From positions 1 through 64,000 of the forward strand of contig JAJEBE010000032.1 in the NCBI GenBank assembly GCA_022822545.1: a stretch of DNA of 64,000 nucleotides. The letters run 5' to 3'. The notes under the pieces were generated by a model. That model saw only the letters and a list, made by a program, of their open reading frames with translations. It had not been told where the DNA came from and searched no databases. The DNA comes from Anaerolineae bacterium. GTDB lineage: Bacteria > Chloroflexota > Anaerolineae > Aggregatilineales > Phototrophicaceae. A program made the position numbers and the translations under genes. Positions 43,172 through 51,564 of the stretch are shown here, in pieces (the stretch's first letter is position 1; every line of letters begins with the position of its first letter).

Positions 43172-44275
43172 TCACCTCCCGCCGATTTCGAGCAGCAGCT
43201 TAGCGAGGCGGCTTGCGCCATCGGGCTGCGAGAGCGAGCGGGATTTCGCGCGCATGTCGTTCAAACGAGAGTCGTCGGTGATCAGCGAACTTATCGTCGC
43301 GAAGAGCTTGTCCGCCATGTCCTCGTCATTGAGCCGGACCGCGGCGCCATTGTCGGCGAGGTAATCGGCATTGACCTTTTGATATCGCCAGGCGTAGGGG
43401 TAGGGCACGAGTACGGCAGGCAGCCCGAATAGGGGTAATTCCGCCAGGGTGCTGGCGCCGGCGCGGCACAGAGCCAGGTCAGCCGCGGCAAAAGCCAAGC
43501 CCATCTCGTCATGTAGATAGGCGAAGGGGTGATAACGCGGATGCTCGTTGAATTGGCGGACGCGCTTGCGACTGTCTTCCCAGTCAAACTCGCCGGTGAT
43601 GTGTATGATTTGCAAGCCCATATCCAGCAATTGCCCCAAGGAGTCGGCGAGCGCGATATTGATGTTGCGCGCGCCGCGGCTGCCGCCGAAGACGAGCAAG
43701 GTCTTTCGTTCAGCATCCAGTTCAAAGCGCGCTTGCCCTTCCTGCCGCGCTGCGTTGAGCCGGCTTGTCTGCAAGGGATAACCGGTCACAACTGATTTGC
43801 CGCCGGGAAAGTAGCGCGCGGAGGATTCTACGGTTATGGCGACACGGCTTGCGAAGGGTTGCAAAGCTTTGATTGTCAAGCCGGGTTCAATATCGGGCAG
43901 GTAGATGACGATTGGGATGCCGAGGGGGCGAGCGCCCAGCGCCACCGGTAAATTCGCCCAGCCGCCGGTCAAGAGTATCACTTGCGGCCGCAGGCGGAGA
44001 AGAAGGTACAGCGATTGCAGGCAGCCAAGCTTCAGTTTTAGCAGACTTGTCGTGATCCGCAGTGGATTGACGCCGTGCAGAGGGCCGGCGAAGACTTCAT
44101 GGTAGCCGACGAAGGCGATTGTGGATGTTGCCACCAGATTCCGCTCCATGCCGCCCACCGCGCCGACGAAGTACAACTGATGCGTTTCATCCCTTGCTTG
44201 AAGCAGCGCCTGGGCGGTTGCCAGCGCGGGATAGACGTGCCCGCCGGTTCCGCCAGCTCCTATCAAAATTCGCAA
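43172..44275 (-). CDS. murG: UDP-GlcNAc:undecaprenyl-PP-MurNAc-pentapeptide GlcNAc transferase
   Basis: A 367-residue GT28 enzyme that converts lipid I to lipid II at the inner face of the membrane. It has RILIGAGGTGGHVYPAL, LVFGGSRGARNIN and the donor-binding CRAGASTLAEL. TTG 44275 with GGAG 8 nt upstream begins precisely at the conserved N-terminus. The longer GTG 44329 start would add 18 unlikely residues. With TTG 44275 the gene overlaps the end of ftsW by 89 nt. Its stop is part of the Shine-Dalgarno of the small ORF downstream. Confidence 0.94.
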   Translation of the reverse strand: MRILIGAGGTGGHVYPALATAQALLQARDETHQLYFVGAVGGMERNLVATSTIAFVGYHEVFAGPLHGVNPLRITTSLLKLKLGCLQSLYLLLRLRPQVILLTGGWANLPVALGARPLGIPIVIYLPDIEPGLTIKALQPFASRVAITVESSARYFPGGKSVVTGYPLQTSRLNAARQEGQARFELDAERKTLLVFGGSRGARNINIALADSLGQLLDMGLQIIHITGEFDWEDSRKRVRQFNEHPRYHPFAYLHDEMGLAFAAADLALCRAGASTLAELPLFGLPAVLVPYPYAWRYQKVNADYLADNGAAVRLNDEDMADKLFATISSLITDDSRLNDMRAKSRSLSQPDGASRLAKLLLEIGGR

Positions 44276-45509
44276 TATCGCTTCTCCGTTCCGAGGCGGG
44301 CTTGCGGCGCGCGGCCACGCGGTGCACACTCAACATTAGCCCGACGCCGATCATGACAACCAATAGCGAGGACCCGCCAAAGCTAATGAATGGCAAGGGC
44401 ACGCCGGTGGAGGGGACGACGCCGGTCATAACGGCGATATTCAGCAGCGCCTGGATGATGACCCAAGAGGTAAAGCCGACGCAAAGCAGCGCGCCAAAAT
44501 TGTCTTTGGCCAGGCGCGCCGTCTGGAAGCCGCGAATGGCGAAGGCGATGTATAGCGCCACAACAACGGCGGCGCCCATCACCCCGAGTTCTTCGCCGAT
44601 GATGGCAAAAATGCTGTCGGTGTGCGGCGCCGGCAGCGCGCCAAACTTTTGTTGTGATTGACCGACGCCAACGCCGAACCAGCCGCCGCGGACAAAGGCG
44701 GTTATCGCTTGCAGCGTATGGTAATCCGTCAGCGTGATATCGGTTAAGCCGACCAGGAAATTGGCGATGCGGTCCTGGGCGTATTGCCAGGATTGCAGGA
44801 CGACTATACCCAAGGTCAGCGCGCTCGCGCCGACGGCGCCGATATGAGCAACGTTTGCGCCAGCGACAAAAAACATCACGCCGGCGGTGAGCACGACAAT
44901 CGCAGCCGAACTCAAATCCGGCTGCAAGACGATGAGGTAGGCGATGACGCCCACAATCAGCGCGAAGGGCATCAGCCCGTAAAAGAAGCTGCGCACTCGG
45001 GCCTTATGCGAGCCAAGCCAGGCCGCCAGGTAAAAGACGATGGTGAACTCGGCCAGCTCGCCCGGCTGCAAGCGGCCCCCGGTGAATGAACGCCGCGCGC
45101 CGAAGATATCCTCGCCAAAGATTCGCACCGCTACCAGGGAGACGATGGTGAAGAAAAGCAGCCAGACAGCAAATCGTTTCCAGAAGCGGTAATCCACGAT
45201 GGCAAAGATTAACAGTGCAATGACCGAGACGATCACGTTGCGCAAGTGCTCCTCGACGAAGAAGCCGGCGGCGCTGCCATAGGTTTGGTTGCTCCAATCC
45301 CAAGTGGCGCTGAAGACCATCAGGGCGCCAATGATGAGCAGCAGAAGCACAATAGCGAGCATGGGTTTATCGAATGCCGGCAGGATCTGACGCCGCGGGA
45401 GCCGGACGGGACGGGAACTGTCATCGCTCATGACGGTAAAACCGGGCCGCTGTCGAACCCGGCGGTGGATGCGACGATGTCTGGGGTCAGCATTGGCTTG
45501 GTCGGTCAT
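44187..45509 (-). CDS. ftsW: SEDS peptidoglycan glycosyltransferase FtsW
   Basis: A 440-residue polytopic membrane protein of the SEDS family, which polymerises lipid II. About ten hydrophobic helices are visible. LQPGELAEF (148-156) is the conserved loop and the catalytic Asp is D298 in PAPHTDSIFAIIGEELG. PLPFISFGGSS is the family C-terminal motif. ATG 45509 has GAGGAG 6 nt upstream. The C-terminal basic tail extends over the murG start. Its usual partner, the class B PBP in this cluster, has degenerate catalytic motifs. Confidence 0.94.
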   Translation of the reverse strand: MTDQANADPRHRRIHRRVRQRPGFTVMSDDSSRPVRLPRRQILPAFDKPMLAIVLLLLIIGALMVFSATWDWSNQTYGSAAGFFVEEHLRNVIVSVIALLIFAIVDYRFWKRFAVWLLFFTIVSLVAVRIFGEDIFGARRSFTGGRLQPGELAEFTIVFYLAAWLGSHKARVRSFFYGLMPFALIVGVIAYLIVLQPDLSSAAIVVLTAGVMFFVAGANVAHIGAVGASALTLGIVVLQSWQYAQDRIANFLVGLTDITLTDYHTLQAITAFVRGGWFGVGVGQSQQKFGALPAPHTDSIFAIIGEELGVMGAAVVVALYIAFAIRGFQTARLAKDNFGALLCVGFTSWVIIQALLNIAVMTGVVPSTGVPLPFISFGGSSLLVVMIGVGLMLSVHRVAARRKPASERRSDIANFDRSWRNRRARLSRAGNRPGAASSKG

Positions 45510-45545
45510 GAAACTCCTCGGCAGAATACAGGACTGCCCGATTCA

Positions 45546-46955
45546 TTATAGTTCAGATACCAATTGGCGAAAGTGAATCCCGCGTTCGGCAAAATCGGCG
45601 TAGGCGTCGTAACTGGTGCCGCCGGGCGAAAGCAGGACGACATCGCCGGCTTTGGCTACTTCGGCGGCCCGGGCGACAGCGGCTTCGAGGTCAGGCGCGC
45701 GCGTGAATTGATCGTCGCTTACGCGCAGCATGCTCAGTAGTTTTGCCACTTTTGTGGCGACTTGTTTCTCGCCAGCTTTGCCAAATATGATAATGTGCTT
45801 CGCTTTGCTCAACGCGACCTGTATCGCCGCTTCCCAAGGGAGGTCTTTATCAGCCCCGCCGATGAGAAGCACCAGAGGCTCATCAAAGCTGTTTAGCGCG
45901 GCCAGAAGGCGCTCCGGCGCTGTGGCGATGCTGTCGTTGACCCAGGTGACACCTGCGAGCGTCCGCACTTTTTCCAGGCGGTGTTCGACCGGTTGAAAGT
46001 CGCGAATGGTCGCGCGCATGACTTCCGGCATGACGCCGGGGCGATCGATTGCCAGGCCCATGCCGCCGGTGATGGCGCAGGCCGCCAGCACATTGAGCGC
46101 ATTGTGATCGCCGCGCAGGCGAATGTCGTCGCGTTCGCAAACGACATGCGGGTTCATATCGAAGCTGGCTGAGCCCGCTACCAGCAGCCGGCTGCCCAAC
46201 ATAAAAGCGCCGTGCGGCACCATGTCGTACAGGCTGAAGGCCAATAACTCACCGACGACGGCCGGTTCAAATGCTTTGCTGGCCGGGCTATCCCAGCCCA
46301 GAACGGCCACATCAGCCGGGCGCTGGTATCGGAGAATATTTGCTTTTGCGCTGGCGTAATCCTCGAAAGAGCCATGTCGGTCCAGATGGTTCGGCGTCAG
46401 ATTGAGCAGGGCGGCGACACGCGGGCTCTGCCGCATCAACTCCAACTGAAAACTTGAGAGTTCCATGACGACAATATGATCGGCTTTGATCCGCGGGAGG
46501 TCCTCAATCAGGGGATTGCCGATGTTGCCGCCGAGCCAGACTTTGTAGCCGGAGTTGGCAACGATCTTCGCCACCAGCGCGGTCGTGGTTGTCTTGCCGG
46601 CGCTGCCGGTGATGCCGATGACCGGAGCGGGACAGCGCTCCAGAAAGAGTTGCGCGTCGTTGGTGAAAGGGACGCCGCGCTCGCGGGCCAGCGACAGAAT
46701 CGGCAAGTCAAGCGGGACGCCGCCTGAAACACAGATAAGACGGGCGCCGATCAGGACATCTTCCGGGTGCCCGCCGAGATAGAAGCGGACGCCGGGATAA
46801 TCGCGGCGGCGCAGGTTCAGTTGCCTGGCGCTGCGGCTGTCCGTCACGACCACTTCGGCGCCGACGGTGGGCAGCCAGCGAGCCAGCGCCGCGCCTTGAC
46901 GCCCGAAGCCGAAGACAACAACTCGTTTGCCCGTCAATTGATCGCGACCCGTCAT
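45546..46955 (-). CDS. murD: UDP-N-acetylmuramoyl-L-alanine--D-glutamate ligase
   Basis: A 469-residue Mur ligase adding D-Glu. It has the N-terminal VVVFGFGRQGAALARWL, the ATP loop VIGITGSAGKTTTTALVA, the LNLTPNHLDRHGSFEDYA segment with the Mur-ligase His/Asp residues, VNDSIATAP and the C-terminal DVVLLSPGGTSYDAYADF (SPaxaSxD motif). Length and order are standard. Confidence 0.95.
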   Translation of the reverse strand: MTGRDQLTGKRVVVFGFGRQGAALARWLPTVGAEVVVTDSRSARQLNLRRRDYPGVRFYLGGHPEDVLIGARLICVSGGVPLDLPILSLARERGVPFTNDAQLFLERCPAPVIGITGSAGKTTTTALVAKIVANSGYKVWLGGNIGNPLIEDLPRIKADHIVVMELSSFQLELMRQSPRVAALLNLTPNHLDRHGSFEDYASAKANILRYQRPADVAVLGWDSPASKAFEPAVVGELLAFSLYDMVPHGAFMLGSRLLVAGSASFDMNPHVVCERDDIRLRGDHNALNVLAACAITGGMGLAIDRPGVMPEVMRATIRDFQPVEHRLEKVRTLAGVTWVNDSIATAPERLLAALNSFDEPLVLLIGGADKDLPWEAAIQVALSKAKHIIIFGKAGEKQVATKVAKLLSMLRVSDDQFTRAPDLEAAVARAAEVAKAGDVVLLSPGGTSYDAYADFAERGIHFRQLVSEL

Positions 46956-47082
46956 GCTTCCTCGTCAGACGCGGCGGCTTTCAGAACACGTGTATTATAG
47001 TGCATTGGCCAGTCGAAGCGTCGTTATGCCGCGTCAATTGCGAGCATGATGCGATGTGGCGCATCTATTTTGCTGTTGGCGG

Positions 47083-48108
47083 CTAGAGAAGCGCCAGGGC
47101 GACGCCGACGAATGCGCTCAAGATGCCGATCAGCCAGAAGCGCTGGACGATCTGCGTTTCACTCCAGCCGCCGAGTTCAAAATGATGATGAATGGGCGTG
47201 CGGCGGAATGGTCGAATGTCAATGCCATAGAAGCGCCGGCTCAATTTGGCTGACGCGACCTGCAGAATCACGCTCAGGATTTCCATGACGGGTACGATAG
47301 CGATAACCGGCAGCAGCAGCCATTGCCCGGTCATCACTGCCACTATGCCCAAGGTCGCGCCCAAAGCCAGGGAGCCGGTATCGCCCATAAACAGTTGGGC
47401 CGGATGCGCGTTGTACCACAGGAAGGCGAAGCAAGCGCCGACAATGACAAAGCACAACTCGACCAGGAATATCTGCTCCTGCAATACGGCGATGACCCCA
47501 TAAGCGCCGAACGCGCTGGCGGTGATGATCCCGGCAAGCCCGTCCAAGCCGTCAGTGAGGTTGGTGGCATTGGACGCGGCAACGATGATGAAGGTGCTGA
47601 TGCTGACGAAGAGCACCGGATGCAGCGGAATATCGATATGCACCAGGGGCAGGTGAAGCGAGTTTGCGTATGAGAATTGAAAATGGGAGATAATCGTCGA
47701 GGCGGCCAGCGCCAGCAGGATTTGACCGGCAAATTTTATCGTGCCGGAGAGCCCTTCACCGATATTGCCGCGCGAGGTCTGTATGCCCTCCCAGTCGTCA
47801 ATCAAGCCGAGGAAAGCGAAACCGATCAGGACAAATAATGGCACAAGTATGCTGCGCCCCGAGCCTTCTTCTACGATGCGCGAGATGTTGAGCGCCAGGG
47901 TGATGGCGATGGTCGGCAGGATGATCATGATGCCGCCCATGGTCGGCGTGCCGATCTTTCGCGCGTGGTGGCTGTCCATCAGTTCGGCGCGAATCTGCTT
48001 GCCCAGCTTCAGGCGATGCAGAATCTCGACAAATGGGCCGCCCCAGATGACGCCGAGAAGGAAAGTGGCGCCGCCAACGCTCAGCGCCAGTGGTAATTGA
48101 CCATCCAT
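47083..48108 (-). CDS. mraY: Phospho-N-acetylmuramoyl-pentapeptide transferase
   Basis: A 341-residue integral membrane enzyme that makes lipid I. About ten helices are present. Catalytic segments are intact: GTPTMGG, GLIDDWEG (aspartate-rich), NATNLTDGLDGLAG and the HHHFE pocket in RRTPIHHHFELGG. A 127-bp gap separates it from murD, where the standard cluster would carry murF or be contiguous. Confidence 0.95.
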   Translation of the reverse strand: MDGQLPLALSVGGATFLLGVIWGGPFVEILHRLKLGKQIRAELMDSHHARKIGTPTMGGIMIILPTIAITLALNISRIVEEGSGRSILVPLFVLIGFAFLGLIDDWEGIQTSRGNIGEGLSGTIKFAGQILLALAASTIISHFQFSYANSLHLPLVHIDIPLHPVLFVSISTFIIVAASNATNLTDGLDGLAGIITASAFGAYGVIAVLQEQIFLVELCFVIVGACFAFLWYNAHPAQLFMGDTGSLALGATLGIVAVMTGQWLLLPVIAIVPVMEILSVILQVASAKLSRRFYGIDIRPFRRTPIHHHFELGGWSETQIVQRFWLIGILSAFVGVALALL

Positions 48109-48122
48109 AGAATACGAAATGC

Positions 48123-49877
48123 CTAGCTATTGCTTCCGCTAAGAGCCGCTTCAGCGTTTGTCAAACGAGCCCTTACACTATCATCCGGTATCTCGAGCAA
48201 AATAACAAGGCGATCGGCAATTCGCCTGAATAAAGGCGCCGCAACTTGGTGGCCGAAGTCGGCGTCCGGCCGGTCCATTTTTACCATGACCACCGCTTGC
48301 GGATCGTCGGCGGGCAAGAAGCCTATGAAGGACAGGATTTTGGCGTTTCGTCCTTCTTCGAAGGCGACGGCGGTAGAAATCTTGGCGGTGCCGGGCATAC
48401 CGGCGATGGAATACCCGGGCAGTTCGGCGGCGGGCGCGCCATCATGCACGACGCGAATCAGCATATCTTTGACAAGGGCGGCTGTCTCGGCCGAAACGAC
48501 CCGGCGGATCGTCGAGGGGCGGGCATCTTCGACGCCGTCCGCACTGATGACCTGGCGGACGATGCGCGGCTGACGCATGATGCCGTCATTCGCGATCGCG
48601 GCGAAGGCGGTGATCATTTGCATCGGTGTTACCTCAATGCTTTGTCCATGGCTATTGAGGCCAAGAAAACTCTCGTTCCAGTCGGAATCGCCCGGTATTC
48701 GCAGTTCCCCACGTTCCTCCGCGAAGAGTCCGACTCCGGTTGCTTGCCCCAGGCCGAAGGCGCGCATCATGCTATAGAAATCGCTCGTGCCCATCTCCAA
48801 GGCGATCCTTGTCGCGCCGACATCAAGCGAGCTCATCAGGATTGTCGTCACATCAGTCGTCCCGTAGGATCGGTAGGTGGCGTTATATATATCGCGGCCG
48901 CCGACCTCTATGTACCCGGTGTCGTTATAGGTCCAGAAGGGGGATATCACCCCTTTCTCGAGCGCGCCGGCGACAGTCAAAACAAGCATCAGCGAGCCCG
49001 GCTCGTAAGTCTCGTTGATCGCCGGGTTGACGCGCAAGTTAGGGTCGGCGATTTCAAGAAAATTGTTGGGGTCGATAGACGGATGATTGGCCAAAGCCAG
49101 CACATCGCCATCGCGCGGATCCATCACGATGACGGTGCCGCGGAAAGCATTGTACTCCTCAATCGCATTCTTCAGTTCGGTCTCCACCCAGAACTGCACA
49201 TCGCGGTCAAGCGTCAAAATAATGTCCTGCCCGCGTTGTTCGGCGGGCCGGTCTTCCGGCAAGTCGAACGGCACATTGCTCACTGATAGATCGAGGACGC
49301 GGCCGGAGAGCGTGTCGTTATAAGCGCCTTCGACGCCGAGCGCGCCGCGCAACCCGTCATCGACGACGATGCCTATGACATGCGCCGCCAGTTCGCCCTG
49401 CGGATAGAAGCGTTTGGGGATCTCTTCCAAGCCCAGCGAGATTTCATCGAGCGCGGCGATGGCTTGCCCCTGCTCGGCCGAGATTGGCCCGGCGAGGAAT
49501 TCCCAAACATTTTCGCTGGTGGCTTTACGCCATATCTCGGACTCGGGCAGGTCCAGGATATCTGCAAGCGTCGCGCTGAGGCTTTCGGCATACCCATCCG
49601 CAACCAGCGCCGGGCTGATGCCGAGGCGGTATTGGATGAGGTTGAAGGCGAAGGGCTCGCCATCGCGATCGTAAATCCGGCCGCGCTCGGCGGGGATTCG
49701 CAGGGTCGTATTGGTAATGGAGTTGCCAATCTTTTCCAGCTCTTGTCGCACAGAGCGCGGGAAGAACTGGAAATTGGCGAGGTTGATGATCAGATAAGCC
49801 GCCAGCAAAATCAGAAAAATCGCCACGAAGGGCAAACGCGCTTGAATTGTAGCCTTCTGTGATGACGGCCCTTGCAT
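48123..49877 (-). CDS. ftsI: Class B penicillin-binding protein (FtsI-like) with degenerate active site
   Basis: A 584-residue bitopic protein: one membrane helix (about 15-36), the pedestal domain (RGRIYDRDGEPFAF at 65-78), and a complete-length transpeptidase domain (about 215-560). The three catalytic motifs are altered. SxxK reads YEPGSLML, with Leu298 in place of the Lys that activates Ser295. SxN reads S350-L-D. KTG reads AGMPGTA, with Met494-Pro495 in place of Lys-Thr. The frame is open with no stops and flanking family residues are well kept, so this looks like a maintained pseudoenzyme. In other bacteria FtsI activates FtsW allosterically, a role needing no catalysis. Confidence 0.85.
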   Translation of the reverse strand: MQGPSSQKATIQARLPFVAIFLILLAAYLIINLANFQFFPRSVRQELEKIGNSITNTTLRIPAERGRIYDRDGEPFAFNLIQYRLGISPALVADGYAESLSATLADILDLPESEIWRKATSENVWEFLAGPISAEQGQAIAALDEISLGLEEIPKRFYPQGELAAHVIGIVVDDGLRGALGVEGAYNDTLSGRVLDLSVSNVPFDLPEDRPAEQRGQDIILTLDRDVQFWVETELKNAIEEYNAFRGTVIVMDPRDGDVLALANHPSIDPNNFLEIADPNLRVNPAINETYEPGSLMLVLTVAGALEKGVISPFWTYNDTGYIEVGGRDIYNATYRSYGTTDVTTILMSSLDVGATRIALEMGTSDFYSMMRAFGLGQATGVGLFAEERGELRIPGDSDWNESFLGLNSHGQSIEVTPMQMITAFAAIANDGIMRQPRIVRQVISADGVEDARPSTIRRVVSAETAALVKDMLIRVVHDGAPAAELPGYSIAGMPGTAKISTAVAFEEGRNAKILSFIGFLPADDPQAVVMVKMDRPDADFGHQVAAPLFRRIADRLVILLEIPDDSVRARLTNAEAALSGSNS

Positions 49878-49891
49878 CGCGCCTTAGTCCA

Positions 49892-50362
49892 TTAATTGCC
49901 AAATGACTGAAATTGTTCGCTCACCAGCGCCAACTGTTGTTCCAGCCAGCCACCGAATGTTTCTTCATAAACCGGCGCCGCCGGCTCTATTCGGCGGTCT
50001 TCGGCGGTCGCGGCAGGCGCCCGATTGCGGTTCGGGTTATATCCCTCGATCAAAACGTAATCGATATCGGCATTGGTAGCGGGACGGAATCCGATCTCGG
50101 CGGCGCGGGCGAAAAGGCGCGGGACTGTCCGATAACTGGCGATCTCGCCGATGAGCTTCTCGTTTTGTCGCTTTAGCGCATCCCGGCGACTAATCAAATC
50201 TTCGATCTGTCGATTGGTGATGGCGAAGGATGCCACTTGTGACAAATACAAGCTGCCCAGGATAAGCAGAATCGCGACGCCTAATATCGCCAGCGCGGTC
50301 GCCTGATTACGCGTCCGGAAGCGTTTGCGGCTGAATGTATGCTGAAACCAGGCTTGCGACAT
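49892..50362 (-). CDS. FtsL/DivIC-like septum formation protein
   Basis: A 156-residue bitopic protein. A short basic N-terminus (FSRKRFRTRNQ) precedes one membrane helix (about 22-42), followed by a coiled-coil-like stretch (RQIEDLISRRDALKRQNEKL) and then AAEIGFRPATNADIDYVLIEGY, the usual end of FtsL-type proteins. A Pro/Ala-rich tail follows. It fits FtsL both by topology and by its place between rsmH and ftsI. ATG 50362 is used; a longer TTG start at 50440 lacks a ribosome binding site. Confidence 0.75.
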   Translation of the reverse strand: MSQAWFQHTFSRKRFRTRNQATALAILGVAILLILGSLYLSQVASFAITNRQIEDLISRRDALKRQNEKLIGEIASYRTVPRLFARAAEIGFRPATNADIDYVLIEGYNPNRNRAPAATAEDRRIEPAAPVYEETFGGWLEQQLALVSEQFQSFGN

Positions 50363-50473
50363 GCCAGGGACTCGCTTATCAGACTGCAAAAGATAAATGG
50401 CGGCAACTTTCGTTAAGCTGCCGAACATTTCATTATCCAATGTATACGAAATGCAATTATGCGCAACTCGAGT

Positions 50474-51427
50474 TCATTTGGCTTGCAGCTTCTCGATAAC
50501 GCGCAGTTTGGCGCTCCGGCAGCGCGGATTGGCCTCAAGCTCGGCGCGATCGGGCGCGACAGGCTTGCGATTTACCAGCGTGACTTCAGCCGACTTTGCC
50601 TCGATGGACGCCATGCCGGGCGGTGAAACCACTTCGGTCGCCAATTGCTTGAAGGCTTGTTTGACGAGCCGATCTTCGAGACTGTGAAAAGTGATGACAG
50701 CCAGGCGGCCGCCCGGGCGCAGCAGGTCAATGGCGATTGGGATGACCTGCTCGATCGCGTCCAATTCCTGGTTGACGGCGATGCGCAGCGCTTGAAAGGT
50801 CTTCGTGGCTGGATGAATCCTGGGCCTCCGGCGCGGCGCGGCCGGCACGGCGCTCGCTAGCAATTCGGCTAGTTCGCCTGTGGATGAAATGGGCCGCCTC
50901 TCCGCGATCGCGCGCGCGATACGGCGGGCATGACGTTCTTCGCCATAGCGAAATATTAGGTCCGCCAATTCATCGATTGACAGTCTATTGACCAGATCGT
51001 ATGCGGTCGCTGCTTCGTCGCTGGCATCAAAGCGCATATCCAGCGGCGCGTCAAAACGGAAGGAGAAGCCGCGGGCGGGGTCCTCAAGTTGCAGGGACGA
51101 CAGACCGAGATCGAGCAGTACCGCGTCGACCGCCGCCCAGCCTAGCGCCGCCGCTGCCGCTCGCATTTCAGTATAACTGCCGTGATGAAAAGCAGCTCGC
51201 CGATCGAAAGCCGCGAGTCTTTGACGCGCTGTAGCAATCGCCTTTGCATCGCGGTCAAGCGCGAGGACTTCGTCGATGCCGGCGTCGAGCAGAGCTTGGC
51301 TGTGGCCGCCGCCGCCGACCGTGCCGTCAATCAGCCGCCTGACCGCTGGGTCAGCCGGTCGCAGCGCCTCGATGACAGCTGGCAAGAGCACAGGAATATG
51401 AGATTTCATCTCTAGTGAACTGTTCAT
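50474..51427 (-). CDS. rsmH: 16S rRNA (cytosine(1402)-N4)-methyltransferase
   Basis: A 317-residue RsmH/MraW methyltransferase acting on C1402 in the 30S decoding site. It has HIPVLLPAVIEAL, the SAM motif IDGTVGGGGHSQALL, DAVLLDLGLSSLQLEDPARGF as family blocks, and VITFHSLEDRLVKQAF at the C-terminus. It is the first gene of the dcw cluster. mraZ, which often precedes it, is absent; uvrC lies divergently upstream instead. Confidence 0.95.
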   Translation of the reverse strand: MNSSLEMKSHIPVLLPAVIEALRPADPAVRRLIDGTVGGGGHSQALLDAGIDEVLALDRDAKAIATARQRLAAFDRRAAFHHGSYTEMRAAAAALGWAAVDAVLLDLGLSSLQLEDPARGFSFRFDAPLDMRFDASDEAATAYDLVNRLSIDELADLIFRYGEERHARRIARAIAERRPISSTGELAELLASAVPAAPRRRPRIHPATKTFQALRIAVNQELDAIEQVIPIAIDLLRPGGRLAVITFHSLEDRLVKQAFKQLATEVVSPPGMASIEAKSAEVTLVNRKPVAPDRAELEANPRCRSAKLRVIEKLQAK

Positions 51428-51514
51428 GTCCGGCTCGCTTAAAGCATAGTGCAGTCGGTCGAATTTCGGGAGTCCGAAGGCGGCGCCAGCTCAACGCGCG
51501 GCGACGCCGGATCG

Positions 51515-51523
51515 TGCTAAAAT
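51515..51523 (+). promoter_or_regulatory. Extended -10 promoter of uvrC
   Basis: TGC immediately followed by TAAAAT gives an extended -10 element 41 bp upstream of the uvrC ATG. No -35 match is seen, which extended -10 promoters tolerate. Confidence 0.5.
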
Positions 51524-51564
51524 GATGAGAAATCAGATCAGAAGCCAACACAATAATCATCCCG

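Noticed and set aside
48393..48998. Frameshift or assembly error as the cause of the altered PBP motifs
   Set aside because: The frame is continuous, the residues around each motif (YEPGS, DVGA, GTA) match the family in frame, and several independent base changes would be needed.
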